From contig OY752153.1 of the NCBI GenBank assembly GCA_963573315.1, positions 186,001 to 250,000 on the forward strand: a DNA stretch of 64,000 bases, given 5' to 3'. Below, in pieces: positions 32,855 to 44,173 of this stretch; the first letter of the stretch is position 1; each line of letters opens with the position of its first letter. A program made the translations under genes and the position numbers. The notes under the pieces were generated by a model, which worked only from the letters and a program-made list of their open reading frames with translations, made no database searches and was not told the origin of the DNA. Origin of the DNA: Entomortierella parvispora. Its lineage: Eukaryota; Mortierellomycota; Mortierellomycetes; Mortierellales; Mortierellaceae.

Positions 32855-33440
32855 GTTCCCTAGTCTGGTCAAGAATGTGCGAGGTGTGCGTGCGCGCCCA
32901 ATTACGCAAGATTTTTCAGGTTGTCTTGTCTTGTTCGTGTGATGGTCGTTGTGCAAATGTTCTGGAAGGACCAATGGCTTGAGTGAAGAGGGGATTTTAG
33001 AGCAATAGAAGGGAAGAGGGAGGGTTTAAATATCTCGGACGAGCTGGGGAAGGGCATCGTGCGCTTGGTGGTGAGAAAGGACGAAGTTTAGCCGTTAGCT
33101 AGGGATTAGCAAAGGACTGAGGACTGGGGTTAGCATAAGACTGGGTTAGTACTTTTAGTAGAGGACTAAGGTTAGTCTAGCAGAGGACTGGGGTAGCAAA
33201 AGACAGGGGGTTAGCAAAGGACGGGGTTAGGGGCTAATAGCGAGCAAATGACAGGGGTCAGGGTTAGAGGCTTAACAAATAATGGCGAGCAAAGGACGGG
33301 GTTAGGGGCTTAACAAATAATGGTGACCAAAGGTCGGTGAGCCAGAAAGGAAAAGATAGTTCGCGCAAGAAAAAATATTCGAGCATCAATCAAGACTTGC
33401 TGGTAAAAACATGCCACGGTTAAATAGATGGACAGTGTCT
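32855..33440. repeat. Degenerate GGGTTAG-rich repeat patch (core 33090-33345)
   Basis: Irregular repeats combine GGGTTAG or GGGGTTAG with AGCAAAGGAC, ACTGGGGTTAG and GGCTTAACAAATAATGG. Unit length varies from about 16 to 45 bases. The G-rich words resemble the fungal telomere repeat TTAGGG, but no run of tandem TTAGGG is present. No gene is seen in the region. Confidence 0.6.
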
Positions 33441-36312
33441 TTAATGAAAAAAAGAGGAGATCTGTGATTGAGGTCTGCCCTGACTTAGGCGTGTAGTTGA
33501 CGCTGATGAAGTGGTCACTTTAGAATCCCCGGTGCTTGATCCAGTGGTTGAAGCAGGCCCTTCCGAGTCGGATGTCTTGGCCTGCACAAAGTACAGATGC
33601 GACTCCATTCTGGACAGGTTGGCAATACTATACTGATTGCCACGTGGGACCACGAACTGTGCTCCAGTCGAGACCACAAACTTTCGCTCATTCACTGTCA
33701 CCTGAACAATTCCCTTGAGGACATAGAACAGCTAGAAGAAAGAAAGAAAGAAATAAGAATAGGGTTGTCAGTCAGCGTGAGAAAGTAACGACGATGCTTC
33801 TCCTGTCTCGAATGAGGCAACATTTACCATTGTACAGGCAGTGCCAGCAGAGGTCATCGGCTTTTCTCCTCCGCCTCTGATCTTCATGATGCCAGAGACC
33901 ATACTGCTGTCGATATCCTCCAATCCGCGATGAAATTGGTATTCGCCGCCCTCTACCTCTCTAAATTCCATTTGGCTTTTGGGCGCCGCAAGGACTAACA
34001 TTTCAATTGAAAGTGGCAATCGTTAGATTGAAATTCATAGAAAGCAGCAGTCATGTCAAGGAGTCAAGGGAGAAAACATTATAACTCGACGACGTGATGG
34101 GTCCCATACCTCGTTTCGTGATACCGTTGGTCTTGTAATCAATGACTTCCATCAACTTTGGAGTCTTGTCTTCAACAAACCCTCGTCTGGCAAGGTCCCT
34201 GCGTTCCTTTTCCAACTCACGCTCCACCTTTTCTTCCTCCTCCTCAGAGTCTTCCTCGTCGGCCGTCTCTTTCACCTTGGACGACCGGCTTGATTTACCG
34301 CCACGTCGGCGTTTTGCCCCGAGTCGGATCGGTTCCTCGGGCGCAGCACGTATCACGGCTTTGATGCTTGGAACAGGAACATGGAGATCGTCGCTTGGTC
34401 CAAGAACGACTTTTTCGTTTCTCCAGAACTCTAAAGGCTGAAGTCGTGTCCGATGGCTCCTCCGCACTATGTAAGAAAAAAAATATCGGGATTGAGTAGG
34501 GTACATTTTTTTTGAGAGCACACGCAAAAACCATTTTGTTCACAAACAATCGTAGAAAACAGCCCAACAAACATGTAAAATACTCAGACATCCCAAATGC
34601 GCACTTACCGCCTGGCTGATCCGCCGTAGAGTCGGGCACAACAGGAACCTCCGTCAATTGAAGTCTGTCCACTGCATTCCTCCTTTGAGCAGTGGCGGCA
34701 GAACTGGCCTTCCGCGATCGGTTGGACTTTTTAACACCTTTGCTCCGACCACTCCTGCTGGGAACTTGGCCGTCTCCGCCCTCTTCATCTTCCTCCTCGG
34801 ACGCAGGTTCCTCTTCCTCCGACAAGACATCGGAGCTCTTGACAGCCTTTGCTTTAGGTGTTTTTGCTGCTGTCTTTGTTTTCGATGGCTGCCGCTGCTG
34901 TTGCTTCTTTGTGCTCTTGGGTATATCTTTCTTGGTTCGGCTAGAGCCAGTTGCTGTCAATTTGGACCGCGGCTGGGTATCCGAGTCTTCAGTACCGACA
35001 CTTCGTTTCTGCTGAACCGGCACTGCACCTTTGGTCGCTTTCCTCCTTCGAACTAAAGGCTCATCTTCCTCCTCTTCGTCCTCCTCTGGTTCTTCTTGTG
35101 CATAGCGACGAGACAGTCGCCTGAGATCCTCCTCGTCTGAAAACTGGAACCGATCTTCGTTGGCGTCCCTCTCATCCTCTTCCTCTTCCTCATAGTCGTT
35201 TTCAAATCCATGGTCGTCGTCCTCAATGTACTGCTGTGCGTGCGGTCTAGATTTAGGTGCAGCGGCTGACTTTTGAGGGATAGTAGCCGATATCATCTTT
35301 GCTCCTTGAGCCGGCTGTTTCCTCTTGAACTCTGCGGGTGTTTTGGAAGCATCGACTGCCTTTGCTGACAGAGCCGTCTTGGACCTGGGCGGAGGAGTGG
35401 TCGGCCGGAAGGTATCCTGCTCTTCCTCGTCATCACTGAAGGCATACCTCGACTCTTGAATATCTTCTGAGCGACTTCCCTGATGAGCGACAGGCGAATA
35501 TTCCGCTCCAAAATCAAAGGCCTTTCGCTGTCCAGCATTCGTTCGCGACGCTGCTGCAGTCACGTTGGCTTTCGTCGAGGCCGCCGCCGTGTTGGCTGTC
35601 AGCTTTGATCGTGGCACAGCAGTTGGCGGCTGTTTTCTAGCATCCTTGAAGGGAGACATCGGGCTCATAGACAAGGATGTGTTTTGTTGGATTTGCGCCT
35701 TCTTTTCCTTTGAAGCTGTCAAGAGTTTATCCAAAGCGGGCGAGCGAGTTAAACCTCGACTGGGTCCTGTCCTTGAGGTAAGGCTGGGAGCAACGCCACT
35801 GTATTCGTCATCATCATTGTCGGAGGCATCCTTTGTGAATACAAGTCGTTTCTTCACGGCCTGAAATGAAGGTGAAGGATAGTCTTCCATCACTGGAGGG
35901 AAGATGAGTGACGGAAAAGCCTGCCTGTTAGAGTCCGTGGTAACCCATAGCAATAACACCACTCCTATCAATATTGATATTGATCTCCACCATAATACAT
36001 ACCTCTGTCAGAAGGGTCTGAGGCTCGATAGAGGGACGCATTCCTTCCAAGTCTGGATGTTGGGGTTGACAATAGCTCGCTTGGAAGTTCTTGTTCCAAA
36101 AATGCTCTGGCCGGTGTGGAAGCACTCCCACGGCCAAGGGATTTACTGTTACGGGATGATGGTGTACCTACATAGTATTCTTCCCCATCAAGTTCATCCT
36201 CGCTAGCAGTATCGCCAAAGACCATAGTCCTCCTTCGTTCCTCCGCGCCTTCGTCCCAAAAATCATCAAAGTTGTCGAGGCCGTCAGCATCCTTCTTGAC
36301 GTTCTCCTTCAT
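33441..36312 (-). CDS. MIF2: Inner kinetochore protein CENP-C (Mif2 homologue)
   Basis: Five exons on the minus strand: 36312-36003, 35892-34609, 34466-34110, 33994-33828 and 33731-33441. All joins keep frame and give 802 residues. The diagnostic CENP-C motif VRRSHRTRLQPLEFWRNE starts at residue 532 and spans an exon border. In the family it binds the CENP-A nucleosome. Residues ~651-775 form the C-terminal cupin dimerisation domain (LFYVLKGIVQVTVNE, GAQFVVPRGNQYSI). Between them are acidic/basic low-complexity stretches rich in Glu, Lys and Arg. The N-terminus (NFDDFWDEGAEERRRTM) is a likely Mis12-complex contact by analogy. The protein acts at centromeres and links chromatin to the outer kinetochore. 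Confidence 0.92.
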
Positions 36313-37849
36313 GGTAATTCCTGTCCTCCTGAGGTAACATATAGGACCAGAATAATAGAGAAAGAGAGAGAGAGGAGAGTAACAACAGTGGTGAAACCGT
36401 TTATATTAGCATGTTATCAAAGAGGCGCGTCTCTCGTTTATGCATAACGAATGTACCTGCCCACGACACCAACGTCAAAAAATTTGGGCTCCATTGAACG
36501 AGGCCCGTCCTTGAAATCCTAAATCGCGAGAGAACAATTGTGCTATCCCTGATTAGTGTCCATCCATTGGTTCTATTCGGTGCAATTGTGGCATGTCAAT
36601 TGCTGCACATTAATGGCGCGTACCCTATTCATGGTGGTGGGATACGGGTGGTCGGGCACAAAGCGTTTGATGAGAGGAGAGTGCGTTGGTTTGTTCCAGT
36701 GGATGCTTCTCCTTCCGTGCGCAAGTGTCTCCTGTCCTTGTTCAGTCGATGATTCTCGCGTTGGCGTTTGCTGATGGAATGAGTGGAGTCGAGTCGGTCG
36801 AGTGCGTGACCAGACAAACATGATAAAAGTCACGTGCCGTGAGCGCATTTCGAATGCCGACTATTTTCCCAGGGGAATGCGCTGTCACCGGCATCGTATT
36901 GTCCGGACCTGTGGATTCCTCAGCTTTCCTGTTCTCTCCTCGATAAACACCTTACACGCTTAAAAGCACACTTACTTCAATAGCAAATCCTCTTCTCCAC
37001 CATTAATCCAGCTCTCATTTTACACGCATGCCTATCTGAGGAAGCATTTCATTTCCCTTGTCCACGTACCCGACAAGACACGCTTTCCTTGCTATTTCTA
37101 TGACTTTGCCTATACTTTTCAAATTTCTTTTCACCCCCTCCCCACCCCCCCTCCCTCCAAATGAACTGGCATGCTCCTTGGAACCGATTGAGAGCAGTCG
37201 TATTCCAGTCACAACAGGTGTATCCTTCGGAAGAGCAGTGCGACAGGATGGAAGGTCGACTGCTGGTTATGTATTTTGGTCAGTTTCGGTCTCAATATGG
37301 ATGTCACTCAACTAAACAACCAATGATCGGTAATACATCTGACTCATGGCTTTATTATACAAAAGCCTTTTCATCAAGACTCGTCGTCAACTATCGAGCG
37401 CACATCACCTCCCTACGGGCATTAATGTCAAGGCTCGTGCTTAGCATGGATTCGAGGCCAAAGTTTACAACTGTGAGGCCGATCCGGAAGTAGCAACGGA
37501 CTGGTCGAGCGCACGACATTGTGATCTGTGGAGACAGTGACATGTACGCATATGAATCAGAGCTGTGGTCACCTTGTTCTCCAAAGATCATTTTGTTGTG
37601 GATAAGGCCGAGAGAGCATGTCTGCCCTGCACCACCGCGAGCAACAGACAACATATGAGATTGCGGACGTAAACGGAATCGATGAGGGATTTAGGCCCGT
37701 CTAAACGCCGGATATTGTCAAAGAGCTGACAAACTATAGTGAAGTAGGGCGGGGATGATTCAGGTAATCCACACTTCTTGTTTCCCGCCCCCCCCCCCCT
37801 TCTTTCTTTGGGCACAAACAAACTAATTTCCACATTTCTTCTTTTAGTG
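36313..37849. other. Gene-poor intergenic region
   Basis: Upstream region of CENP-C followed by about 1.2 kb of short frames with no domain, signal peptide or codon continuity. A C-run lies near 37788-37798. Fragments on the plus strand from about 37850 onward belong to the decayed gene described next. Confidence 0.5.
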
Positions 37850-39321
37850 GTTTCTGAGTACATTAGGGTCGATCAGACGAATGCCGAGTTTCTTTCACAT
37901 CCTGTCTTTGATGGAAAGGATATCGCTCCCACTATTTTTAGCCAATTCGGAACGCGTAGATAGACTTAAGGCGGAGGATACTAGCCTCCCAAAGAACAAG
38001 CACATTTGACCACGGTACTTCTACCATCATCGACTGGTTAGAAAACACCCGCCAGAATTTCAAGCCGATCAACACTACTGAGGGTTTTACCGGAGACCTA
38101 TGGAGGAGGACATGGACAAGGACGACGAGAACTATGATTAAGAAGATGACAAATGAAAGCGAAATCCTAGAACGAGACCGACCAAGGTCGAAACGCAAGG
38201 TTGAAAGTGCCATACCTCGAGTCCATCACAGGGAGAACCAGCAGAAAGATCTCTATAGTACTCTGCCACGGCTTTGTTCAGTCCTTGTGTCAAGGACTAT
38301 TCGGAGCCAGACTCGACGTCTGTTTATCAATGCAACGCTCTTAGAATCAAGAGGAGGTAAATGCCGATATGGCGGGGCAAGGTTGGACTACCAGTATCGG
38401 TTTGTTCACACTACAATGTTCTTTCCTGTCCCATCTATAGATCGAAAAAAGAAGTGCTCAGGTTCTCGGAATGGATTTTCAAACCATGAAAAGGAGTCTT
38501 CGATCGACAATTTTGGAGACTAAACAGGGTGGATGCAACACTTACGCGCTCTTCCCACTCACCCACTGGATACTGGAGCGACGTCTATGGCACTTGGACG
38601 GACCATCAGCTTACAGAGTTTTTTTTGGCATCATTTTGTCTTAAAAGTGACAAGTTATAAGGGATGGTCCAAGATGTTGAGTGCCTCCAATGTGTACCAG
38701 CACGTTGAGGGTGAGTTGCCTTTTTATTTGCTTACTTTTGGAATGTTGGTTGTCTAATTACTCATTCACATATCCCTTATTTTTCCCCTTGTTCCAGGTT
38801 TGGATAGAACCTTGAACATTATGTGTCCATTTGAGGACGCGGTGCTAGATGTTGTGATGCGAAATATGTGATCTTTCTTTGTGCCTCGCATCGAATGAAT
38901 TCGAGCTAGGCCGTTTTTACTTGAGGATGGTAGCGCCTCCCGACGTTCAGGGTGAGTATAACGGTTTCCCATTTTCTCGGTGTTGTTTCCAGTTCACTTA
39001 TTAATGCAACTTGCATCTCCTATTTCTAGGAACATATCCTTTCTCTAGCAAATCAATCACTTGTAGATCCAGTGCGTATCGTTAGCCAGTACCTGGCGTC
39101 CTTAGAAGTCCAGCTCAAGAATACCAGTTGTCAAACATTTCTCGATTCATTGCGAGTGTTTGTTCAGAACGAGCAGACCCATATTTTGCCCGAAGCATCA
39201 TCGTCTATACCATACACGGAAGCCACGTATATGTTTAAGCGAGGCCCAGATCCTCTTGCAGACGTTGTCGAAAGACTCTACGAGTCTACATTCTTCTATC
39301 GACTAAACCAGAACGACAATT
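37850..39321 (+). pseudogene. Decayed multi-exon gene of unknown function
   Basis: Coding-like pieces run along the plus strand: VDRLKAEDTSLPKNKHI, STIIDWLENTRQNFKPINTT, YWSDVYGTWTDHQLTEFFLA, GLDRTLNIMCPFEDAVLDVV, CDLSLCLASNEFELGRFYLR and finally EHILSLANQSLVDPVRIVSQ to a TGA at 39319-39321. Two convincing introns (38709-38799 with GTGAGT...CCAG, and about 38951-39030 with GTGAGT...CTAG) show that it was a spliced gene. Stops and a one-base shift near 38868 break the frame. The family was not recognised. The start is not defined. Confidence 0.5.
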
Positions 39322-40384
39322 GATCCTTCTCGCAGTGCAATAAAGCGTTTTCTTTGAGACGGCTGTGTTCGGAGACCAGGTCCTATTGAACGCCACCAGG
39401 ATCATGGTCCGCTTATGGAAAGAGCTGTGATGGAGGGGAATGGAAACCATACTCCTCTATCATATCATATCGAGACTGCTTCATGTGCTGGGCTAAGTTG
39501 ACGGGGACTAGACAAGTGGCATGGTACTCGTGCCACTCCAGCAACAGCTTGTCACTTGTCAATACAGGCGCGTGAACGCGACTGGACCTGGCACGTGGCA
39601 TTTGGTGGCTTAGCTAAAATGTATGAAGAGGCACTCCTCCCATTCACATTTCACTCTCTAGATAATGTTGTTGTGATTGTAAGAAAGCCTGTGCATCTAT
39701 TTCAACTGCCCTCTTTGCCCGATCGCTTCCAGTTTTCATCAACTGGTGCGGTGTGATACAGTCTTTTGGATCGCGGTATGATTTCGTCGTCGTAAGGGAA
39801 GGGGTTAGTCTCGGTCTCGCGGTCATTGGCCGACATAGAGGCCGCCTCATTCGACTCCTGACATTTAGTCCGGCCACTTTGACGCCTTCTGTTTGTCCAT
39901 CAATGGTGCTCTCTGATGCTTTCTCTTCTATTCTGGATAGAACACTTTGATGCTTAACGACAGACATAGACAAGGACAACGAGTGGCTGTCGTTTTCTCG
40001 AAATCAGAAAAAATGGTGAAAATTCAGATTTCTAATGCCTGGTTTCCTTTGCCTTGTTTTTAAGCGGTAGGATCTTCAAAATTACAGTGATTGGGCTAGT
40101 CTGGTCTTCTTCGACAAATCAAATATCAACAGATTCAATTATTATAAGATGGAATATCGAAGGAGGGCTTTCTAGCTCGTAGTTGCACGTCTTTAGGAAC
40201 GCAGGTTACTTTGTTGGACCATGGGTTCACAGTCTTCCGTCTCACAATCCTCCGTCCAGATCTTTGAAAATGATCTTTGAGCTTGTCTGGAGTTCGAAGA
40301 AGGCAATTTCATCTTACAGGGGAGTGACCCCAAGCATATCTCTGGTCTCAGAAACGGCTCTTTGAAGCGCAAAGGGCCCAAGGA
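39322..40384. other. Intergenic debris
   Basis: No supported gene. Some plus-strand words near 39550-39950 and 40060-40384 look weakly coding and may be the eroded 5' part of the transposase relic that follows, but they cannot be aligned with confidence. Confidence 0.4.
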
Positions 40385-40640
40385 AGCTGAATGCACCTTC
40401 TTGTTTTTGGCCCGCACAGTTATCCAGCCTGAACCCCTTTGAATACCTTTGGCACTATCTGAGAATATTTTCTGGAAAGTACACCATGGCTCCAGCGAGC
40501 TGTGATGAGTTGAAAGAATGGGGTAGCACACCAAAGAAGCTGCTGGCGCAGTCAATTATTTGCATGTGCCTCCCTTCAGCGCTAGTTTTATTTGTCATTG
40601 GATTTGAAATACTTGTAGTATTATCCGACTTTGGCAATAA
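40385..40640 (+). mobile_element. Relic of a Tc1/mariner-like transposase (C-terminal part)
   Basis: Translation around 40415-40640 gives LSSLNPFEYLWHYLRIFSGK followed by CDELKEWGSTPKKLLAQSI and a hydrophobic end. This matches the C-terminal region of Tc1/mariner transposases, where Leu-Asn-Pro-(Ile/Phe)-Glu holds the catalytic Glu and a helical tail follows. The catalytic Asp motifs were not found upstream, so only a fragment remains. It differs from the intact transposase at 20443-21588. Confidence 0.6.
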
Positions 40641-40838
40641 ACGCAACCAGCTATGGGCAAAGTCTCTCAGTCAATTGTGAAACTTCGCGATTCGGGGACA
40701 AAAAATTGAAGGGCACAATTGTTCTCACTTTAATGATGATTGCCTTCAACTACCTGTGAACTACGGATATGCCACCTGGCGTCCATCCATACTCTGTCCA
40801 AATCGTACCTGCTTCGTGCTTCATGGGCAGGTAACCGT

Positions 40839-43800
40839 TCAGATGGATCGCTTTCTCTTTGCCCCTGTTCGACCTCGTTTTCTTGGTTTTCCTCGAGAGC
40901 TCCCCGCGCCACTTTCAGAGGAGCACAAGTCTTCTTCCACTGAGTTGTCGCTACCTTCAGGTCTGCGCTTAATTGCAGTGTACAAATCGGTAATCTCGGA
41001 GGGAAATAAGCCCAGCCCTGTCTCTCCATCAATGATAGCAAAGAGCACATTCCATTCGGCTGTCTCAGTTGTAGTCTCCTGTAATTCGCGGACAGGAGGA
41101 CCGTAATCATGGTTATCCCAATCTCTTTGTGATCCTGAGACAACGGCTGGCAAGCACACAAGCATGCTCAAGAAAGTCTTTGAAGGACAATACTCATCCA
41201 GATTTGGAAGAATGTTCAGGATTTTGTCGGTAGAAATTGTCGTCCGAGCTTCCTGTACTTCCTTGGGACTAAATGACTGCACAAGTTTGGCTTGTACGAA
41301 AACAGGAAACTTGACCCCGTTCAGCTCTATGACGAATACAATATCGGGTCCCGAGGGGGTCTTCGGAGGATAAAAAAAAGCCGACACTGGTATTTCGTCT
41401 CCATTCGCATCCCGTCTCATAGAGTCGTGGTAGAAGTGCGCATCCATAAATTCCTTGATCGAAATCGTTGCAAAGCTTTGGCCCCATGCTTGTCCTGTCC
41501 AACCAATAACGCTGGCTTTGTAGTCAAACAGATCAGACGGAAAAACTGGCTTCCCAAAGTCAATAACCACATTATCGAGCTTCCGAGGCTTGTATGCCAG
41601 AGGGACTTTGAACATGATTCGCTTCAGCGGTTGGCCGTGAATCATCTTGACAAGTGATAATGGTTGTTGTCGCTCGCTAAGGGTGCCGATAGCCTGATCG
41701 TCTGTGACCGAAGCGTACATCAGTCTGAAGTATTTGCAGAACTCGGGGTCGTCATGCAATACGTAGTTGATGACACCTTGAATCACCCAGGGCTCAGTGA
41801 CAGTCGTCTGCAAATCGCGATACCTCATTGAATAGTCGGTTTCGTACCGTAAGCGAGCAAAAGCTGCTTCAATATATATCGGTTTTTCGCCTGGCTTTGT
41901 CCAAGGAAGACCAAAACACGTCCACGAGAAGGCTGTTTCTCGAAGCGTAACCCTCATTTCCTCGAGTTCGGCTAACTTTTTATCTTCACCTAACTTGAAG
42001 AACATCCTGCGAATGTCGGCGATAATGTTTCCACGCTGCACTACTCCGACTTCAGGGTTTGTCAAACTCGTTATCGTCTCGGCGACTGCGTCCATGGGGG
42101 GTACTCCGGCTAAGATTGACTCAACTGCTGATACGATAGGACGTGGACGACCGCGCAGCTTCAGGTAGAGCAGATCGATGACCTCGTCAGTGAATATCGA
42201 CCAAAACTTCTCTACCTCTGTATAGTCCAGGCACAAGCTGACGTCCTTCAGGTACTCATAAATGTCCTCCCTCTGTTCAAGACCGGGGAAGTCTACAACG
42301 CGTGCATCCACATGTTCAAAACCATGCCCAGCTTGAGATGAGGATCCATGCAGGAACCCGATGTCTTCTCCACTAAGACCTGTCCCGCTAGTCACCAGAC
42401 AGAAACCGGACTTGTACTGACTACCGGGCATTTCAAATGACTCCTCCAGTGCGTTGGTAATCGGGGAGAGCATCGTGCGAGTAGATATCCCGTCTGATGA
42501 TAGAAAGCTCCCATATTTGTCATCTGCAAGGACTTGCGCTTCGTCAAGGACCACAAGAACCCTTCCAGATAGCGTTCCAGAGAGCTCAGCAAATTTTTTT
42601 TGAACTTCCTTGAAATTCTTCTGAGTCTCTTCAAAAAGGTCCAACAGGTGTATGCGTTCTGACAGCCTTTCGTATGCTCTTGCTATTTCTCCAAAGATGT
42701 TGTTGAATATATCGTCATTAAATCCTGGAAACACGCCAGGACAAACTTGGAATAACATTAGCCGCTCCGCGGATAGAGAGCCCCAGCTAGGATGTTCCGA
42801 CATATGCTTCAAGATGAGGAGTCGAGAAAGAGACAAACACGCGGTCAAGCATCGCACTGCATCCCGATTTGAAAAATATCGCTTTTTTGCGGTTGCGGCG
42901 CGATAAGCCAACGCCTCCATGTCTCCTGCACCTCTGTCCGTTGAACTGGCGTTAAAGTAAATACCAGGAGTTCTAGACAGCATCTCGATGGCTGCTCGTG
43001 TCTTGCCTGAGCCACTAGCACCAAAGAACGCTAAAAAATTGAGATACTCGTGTTTTTGTATGAGCTCCAGGGCTTGAACAGACGCGTTCTTTTCTCGAGT
43101 TGGGTGGGTTCGAGTTGGATGAAGTAGATACAGGGCGGGACGATTCTGGGAGTAATCGTTCGCTCTGTTTCGTACCCAGCGCTTTGGGAGACCTCGAAAG
43201 GCACAATTTTCGGCAAATGGGAGTTGAATCTCGTTCCGAATAAACGCATCGATAAATGCAGCGACGTTCGTGTTTTCGACAAGCCACCCTCGCACTATGT
43301 CCGAGACCTGAGCTTGAACTGTGTTGTTGTAGTTAGTAGTGTGACCATAGTTCGGCAGCTAACAAAAATTGTATTTGATTATGAGCACTTACACAAAGAG
43401 AAGGCCAGTTCGGAATCCGAGACTGGCGGTGCCGAGCGGGGCACATCTAGACAATTTGGCGATAGCAGGTCGTTAGTACAAGGGGTAAGCCATAAACAAT
43501 CGCAACCAGGCGGCGTGAAGCTCGTCAAGAAACGATCCGGTGGAATGCGGTTCATGGAACAAAGGATCAGGAACAGGGGAAGCAAAGACGGAGAAATATA
43601 CAATACGAGTGGAGCACAGGGCCAAGCTGCGACAATTCAGACATCACTCTGTGTATATACTGGACTCGTTAAAAGCACACACCTGAATCATCAATTGACA
43701 TTGGAGAGCCTACATATTAGAGAAGAATGGTGTGGATCTGCATTAGCAATTATGAGATGTTTTGTAAAACACTGTGCAATTCAAATGCAACAAGGTTTGA

Positions 43801-44173
43801 CATTACTTGGAGACGGTCGCTGGACGATGATGTGAATAGTATCCTCGGGTAGTTCAGTGTCAAGGACCTTGGAAAGCCTTGTAATCGCATTGAGTTTCTT
43901 CTTGTCGATCTCGAGCATACTGTCGATGTTGATGAGCACCTTGTCGTTGTCGTCGTTGTCGCCATCAGGGATAGGAATCTTGGTAGACCAGAGGGTGAGG
44001 TCTTCTGCCTCCAAATGTTCAAACCAGCTTGGCTTGCTGAGATAGATGAGGGTTCGGAGATCCTCGACTGTTTTCGGCTCAACAATCTCTTTCGATGGTG
44101 GAGGCAGTTTGAATGATCTAGAGACAGGATCGCCGTTCACGAGACATCTCAGAAAGGAAAGGTACTTGGTCAT
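40839..44173 (-). CDS. Crinkler (CRN)-type protein: ubiquitin-like header, P-loop NTPase, PD-(D/E)xK-like nuclease
   Basis: Three exons, 44173-43807, 43446-43393 (only 54 bases) and 43318-40839, join in frame to 966 residues. Residues 1-122 match the Crinkler N-terminal domain: CLVNGD at the start, LTLWSTKIPI in the middle, and the closing IHIIVQRP. A P-loop, FGASGSGKT, lies at about 240-247, and Walker B VLVVLDEAQ has its acidic pair at about 399-400. Near the C-terminus, PDIVFVIEL (Asp799) followed by FVQAKL (Lys818) fits a restriction-endonuclease-like fold. The last ~20 residues are strongly basic (a likely nuclear signal). CRN proteins with this NTPase-nuclease layout are known in oomycetes and early-diverging fungi. 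There is no signal peptide, so secretion or an endogenous role is open. Confidence 0.85.
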
